A stretch of DNA of 64,000 nucleotides from Mytilinidion resinicola (Eukaryota > Ascomycota > Dothideomycetes > Mytilinidiales > Mytilinidiaceae). Positions 54,897 to 64,000 of the stretch are shown piece after piece. Both the position numbers and the translations under genes were made by a program. The notes below the pieces were generated by a model, which saw only the letters and a program-made list of their open reading frames with translations, did not search any database and had not been told where the DNA came from. The stretch lies in contig NW_022985462.1 of assembly GCF_010093595.1 (NCBI RefSeq), positions 498,534 to 562,533 on the forward strand. Reading direction: 5' to 3'. Each line of letters opens with the position of its first letter. The stretch's first letter is position 1.

Positions 54897-56736
54897 ATGG
54901 ATCCTCAGAGCGCCTCCTTCACCCCTCGAGACGATATCTGGCGCATGCAGAACGATATGATTCGCGTTCAACAAAATCAAGTAGACCTCTCTGAACGTCT
55001 ATCGCGTGTTGAACGACGACAAGACGAAGATGCTAGAGTCAAGTCGGTTTGGGGGACTTCTTCGCCATTTCCTTCTGTCCTAAGCGGTACCCCTCAGCAG
55101 GGTGAGTCTCTATCGTCTTTTTGAGCTACAGTAATAGCTAACGTAAATTCTAGGCCCGTTGCACCATCCTCCTCCAGAGGCGTTCTCCAATTTCGACGAC
55201 GATCGGAGCAACATTATTGGAAGCCTTCAACTTGACGCTGATGACGAGCCGCGACGCATGGGCGCATCGTCTCGCGCAGCCAGTGTTCGGTTCGATGAGA
55301 CTGCCAACCAGGGCCACTGGGCACATGCCTCGAGGTCTTCCCTAGAGTTGATACCCCGTACAGGCAGTGGTATGGGTGGTCATCCTATGACTGAGAGGAG
55401 CTACTCGCACAAGTCTGATGGTCGACAAAGCTCTACTGGTCACTCGGTTTACTCCGCAACCTCTGGGCGTGCAAACAGCCTTGGCCTGGACACTGGATAT
55501 GGTCTTGGTAACTCTGGCATCTCGCCGTTGGACCCTCCTGGACTTGCGCCAGGGCTATTTGTTCTCGGAACTGTGCCCGCAATCATTCGCTGCTGGCTCG
55601 ATACGAACTTTAAACACGATACTCTCCTCTACGCTGCCGTGTGTAGCGGTTCATACACCTCGTCACTGGACAGGCGTTTGATCAACCGTCTGGGATTCGG
55701 CGAGCGGATAACCGAACACGAGGACGGAACACGAAAGATTAAACTCGTCGTCTACCTGCCCGAAGCTGTCCCGTCCACAGCATCATCTCGGTCAAGTAGC
55801 CCTGTACCTCAAGTCCCATCTCTGAATGTCACTTTCACTGTTTTTGAAGGTCACGAAAAGGGTGATGGAAAGCCCATCCAAATCTTCTTCGGGAGTGACA
55901 TGCTCCGTTACCACAATGCCGACCTTCTTCTCTCCTCAAACAGGCTCACGCTGTTTGACGATGAGGGCAGCAAATTACAGATTCCCTTGGTACGGCCAGA
56001 GGACGAGCGCACTTTCAAGTCACTCTTTGTGTCTAGTGCGACGCCCGACTACCCCAAGCATGCTAAGGAAGTAGAAGAAGTCATGGTCTCTACTCAAATG
56101 GAGCCTCCGGCGCTTCTTGAACACCAAGCTTCCATAAACAATCAGCACGCCGCTCCAGCGCCTGCAAGATCAAACGGTGCTGCTAGTATCGTGGATTCAG
56201 ATGATGGTGCCTCTACTGGGCGCAGAAGCCTTGACCAACGACCCTTGATCGGAATCGTGACCGCACGGACCGAATCCAAGGAAAGCGATGACTTCAACTC
56301 AGCAGCCGGTAGTGCTCTCCGCTCCAGTACCTCGCCAGCAATCTGGAGCAACTGGAGACGCGACAGTGAGAAGACCAACTCAATGGACTGGGCCAACGCG
56401 AGCAAGAGTGCGGCCTCCACCTATCAACGGAAGGATACCGGTATTAAGGTGCTGAAACCGATAAAGCCTGGAGCTCGTACTGCCTCATCTAGCAACATCC
56501 ACTCTCCATCTCCAGTCACGGGGCAGTCTCGCTTCTTTGACGAGGGGCGTCGGAGGACGAGCACCACGTCCGGCAGCGATGTTCATGATCCACAGCTGAA
56601 GAGATCAGTATCGGGTGAAAAGGCGCCGTCAGTGTCGAAGGATAACCAGCCCGCCCTCTCAAAGCCGCGATCGGCGAACCCTGTGGGTGGTGCATCGGCT
56701 TTTGCGTGGCTCAACAGTGGTGGCCATTCGAAATGA
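54897..56736 (+). CDS. Conserved fungal protein with degenerate retropepsin-like domain
   Basis: Exons 54897-55101 and 55154-56736 give 595 residues. A short N-terminal coiled coil (DMIRVQQNQVDLSERLSRVERR) is followed by a Ser-rich region and a globular domain at about 200-360. That domain reads VPAIIRCWLDT...SLDRRLINRLGF, and later IFFGSDMLRYHNADLLLSS with NRLTLFDDEGS. The pattern mirrors retropepsins (a strand with DTG, then a hydrophobic loop, then ILGxDFL...N...L.L), but the Gly of DTG is Asn and the second strand has FGSD. An inactive or non-proteolytic fold is inferred. The C-terminal third is Ser/Thr-rich and disordered. Some fungal annotations attach a ubiquitin-hydrolase name to this family; no such catalytic motif is seen. 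Confidence 0.75.
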
Positions 56737-57589
56737 TGCGTGCTAACTGCCCTAGGGATAACTTCTTACTAAGTTCATGCATTCGTTCTCTCTTGTATCA
56801 TCAAAGCTCTCGGCAGAGACAGGCCTGCTTTCTCAAATCGGGGACGTGGGAGTTCTCTGCCTGCAATCTTGGCTGCGGCCGGGCTCTAACATGCTCAACG
56901 AGCATTGCGATTCTATGGGTGCATCGCATATGGGGGACTCGGAAGGGCGTGGGATACGTCTCGGCTGACGATATCGGGTGCTGAACAGTACCAGGGTCTT
57001 TGGCCCCGTTTCTGTTCTGCGTCTTCACCGCTATTATAGCAAGGTCACGACTATGTAGAAACGAACATGGCGTGTTCCCATTTTGCTTCCCCTCTAGCTA
57101 CCTGTTGAGTGAAGATGGCGTCGCCAACGTGACTGATACTGATGCTGATGTAGATGCTAGAAAGTTGTAAGGATATATTTCAGGGGATATTCACCCTTGC
57201 AGAGAAACTCACTGTGCGCATATGGATGTACCGTGGCCGACTTCCACCGAAGTTCAGGGAGGTCCAAATATAGCATCATGGAGAGGAACACGTGAATATT
57301 GGCTGTACCAACCACGTCCACCCGGAACGCGAAAACGCGTCCCCGATACGTATCTAGATTACACTGTGCCCGGACGTGGCGGTGGCGGAACTACATAGGT
57401 ACATTTTTATCTCACTGTCGCCTCATGGGGCAACTGATCCATAAGCAAACACGGCTGCAACCTGCCCGCTCATAGTCAAGCAGGCGTAGGCAGCTGTCTC
57501 GCAGCACGGAGTCACTCACATTCACCCTGCTGATTGCCTGGCAAAGTCGCCTTGCTGTCGGCAGCCTTGCGCGGAGCAGCGGGCGATCT
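56737..57589. other. Intergenic region
   Basis: 3' flank and leader of the deubiquitinase gene, both on the plus strand. A CACGTG lies near 57290. No gene seen. Confidence 0.5.
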
Positions 57590-63034
<5,445 letters not shown>

Positions 63035-64000
63035 GTGGGTGGTGATTGAGCTTCGGGTAGCTTTCTTCCCTTGCTCTCACCATCCGTCCCATTTTCCTCT
63101 TCTTACTTTGTTCTTCTTTCCCTAAAAGTATTGGTTCTGGTGCGTTCCTGCTACCTGTTGGGGCTGTGGATAGAGCAAGCGGGGTCTCCACTGTATTGCT
63201 TGTAGAGCTTCGCCTGCACCGCGGCGTCCTTGGGGTGGAGGGGTGTGATGGACGTGGCAGGCTGAGGATGGCATGAATGAGATGACTGATGGGGTTTGGC
63301 GGTTGGGTTGGTAGTAAATAGTGCTTGCATCGGTAATGGCGTACATAGGTTCTGGAGTCATGAATGATAGTTGGTACTCTTATGATGGGCTCTTCTGGCG
63401 TGTAGTGATGATGGATGGTGCTGCCCCTGAACGCAAAAGAGACAAAATGGGAACAGAAATAGAACACGATTTGAACCCAGTGCCTCGGGCATTCCGACGG
63501 CAACTCACATCGGGTCTCTCCTGGTTCTATCCGTAGCTCGCGCTGCCATGACGGTTGTTGTCGCTTGCGACTAGAAATGTTAAACAGCGAGTGCCCTTCA
63601 TCGAGGCTAGCAGTATCCTCATGCGTTTCTTTACGAAGATATTCTATAGTAGCTGCTACACAGGCTCAAAAAGGACCGGATTAAAGGTAAAGTAAAGGAC
63701 TTTCCGCGCATGAAGATGTACCTTTTCACTGCTGACGTTGTAATGCGTTCTCGTCTAACCGAATTAGGAGCTATCTTCGAGGTTACGCGGTTGGCGGATG
63801 CTCACCATTGCTTAGCCTTCTAGTGGCGACGACCATCAACCACACAATCATCTATTCATCAATTATGTACCCATGAACCACGAAACACTACTGCGGTAGT
63901 TAGGCTCTGCCTATCTTGACAAGCGATAGGGCTTACTTCGCAATTTCCATGGGCCCAATGCTTGCCTTTTGACACGGGGCTCCCTTGAACGCCGGACTGG
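63035..64000. other. 3' flank of the deubiquitinase gene to window end
   Basis: No supported gene. Short frames at 63009-63536 on both strands overlap and lack motifs. A T-loop-like ttcaaat near 63470 on the minus strand does not fold into a tRNA. Confidence 0.5.

Noticed and set aside
63440..63530. tRNA-like T-loop (GGTTCAAATC on the minus strand)
   Set aside because: The flanking bases do not form a T-stem, acceptor stem or anticodon arm.

Overview
The window is nuclear DNA of a filamentous ascomycete (Pezizomycotina; Dothideomycete-like is a guess, the class is not proven). The evidence is many short spliceosomal introns (about 47-90 nt) with GTAAGT-type donors and CTAAC-like branch sites, intergenic gaps of 0.3-1.6 kb, and recognisable fungal housekeeping genes: PKA catalytic subunit, class 3 lipase, Tlg2 syntaxin, calmodulin, RMD1-type DUF155 protein, phosphatidylinositol 4-kinase Pik1, Gef1-type chloride channel, Iah1-type GDSL esterase and Ubp12-type deubiquitinase. 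Exon junctions below were placed by hand from splice consensus, reading-frame continuity and family conservation.

Layout. 1-4.6 kb: 3' part of a PKA catalytic subunit, then a lipase. 5.2-14.7 kb: a head-to-tail tandem duplication carrying two diverged paralogues of a large protein with a Bergerat (GHKL) ATPase N-box and G2 box; each copy is followed by the 3' part of an AA9 (LPMO) gene, only a fragment in copy A and a full-length but broken gene in copy B. 14.4-26.1 kb: a degraded accessory block with an AA9 pseudogene, a CBM1-GH5 mannanase with a broken splice donor, and a secreted GMC oxidoreductase with a premature stop, interleaved with an apparently intact SDR, a polytopic membrane protein and two small Cys-rich proteins. 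26.7-29.4 kb: Tlg2 and calmodulin, divergently transcribed. 30.6-37.7 kb: a 1878-residue intronless protein with a coiled coil and a SAP domain, convergent with an F-box-like protein. 38.6-44.0 kb: the DUF155 protein and Pik1 in tandem. 45.7 kb: a 36-residue metallothionein-like gene behind a motif-rich promoter. 46.4-53.5 kb: a type I membrane protein, the CLC channel and the GDSL esterase. 54.9-63.0 kb: a fungal protein with a degenerate retropepsin-like domain, then the Ubp12-type deubiquitinase.

Most genes are independent housekeeping loci with their own promoters. Trafficking and membrane functions recur (Tlg2, Pik1, Gef1-type CLC), but nothing in the sequence shows co-regulation. The most unusual content is the tandem GHKL pair and the neighbouring set of decayed plant-polymer-degrading genes, which suggests relaxed selection for extracellular lignocellulose attack next to a locus that is duplicating and diverging.
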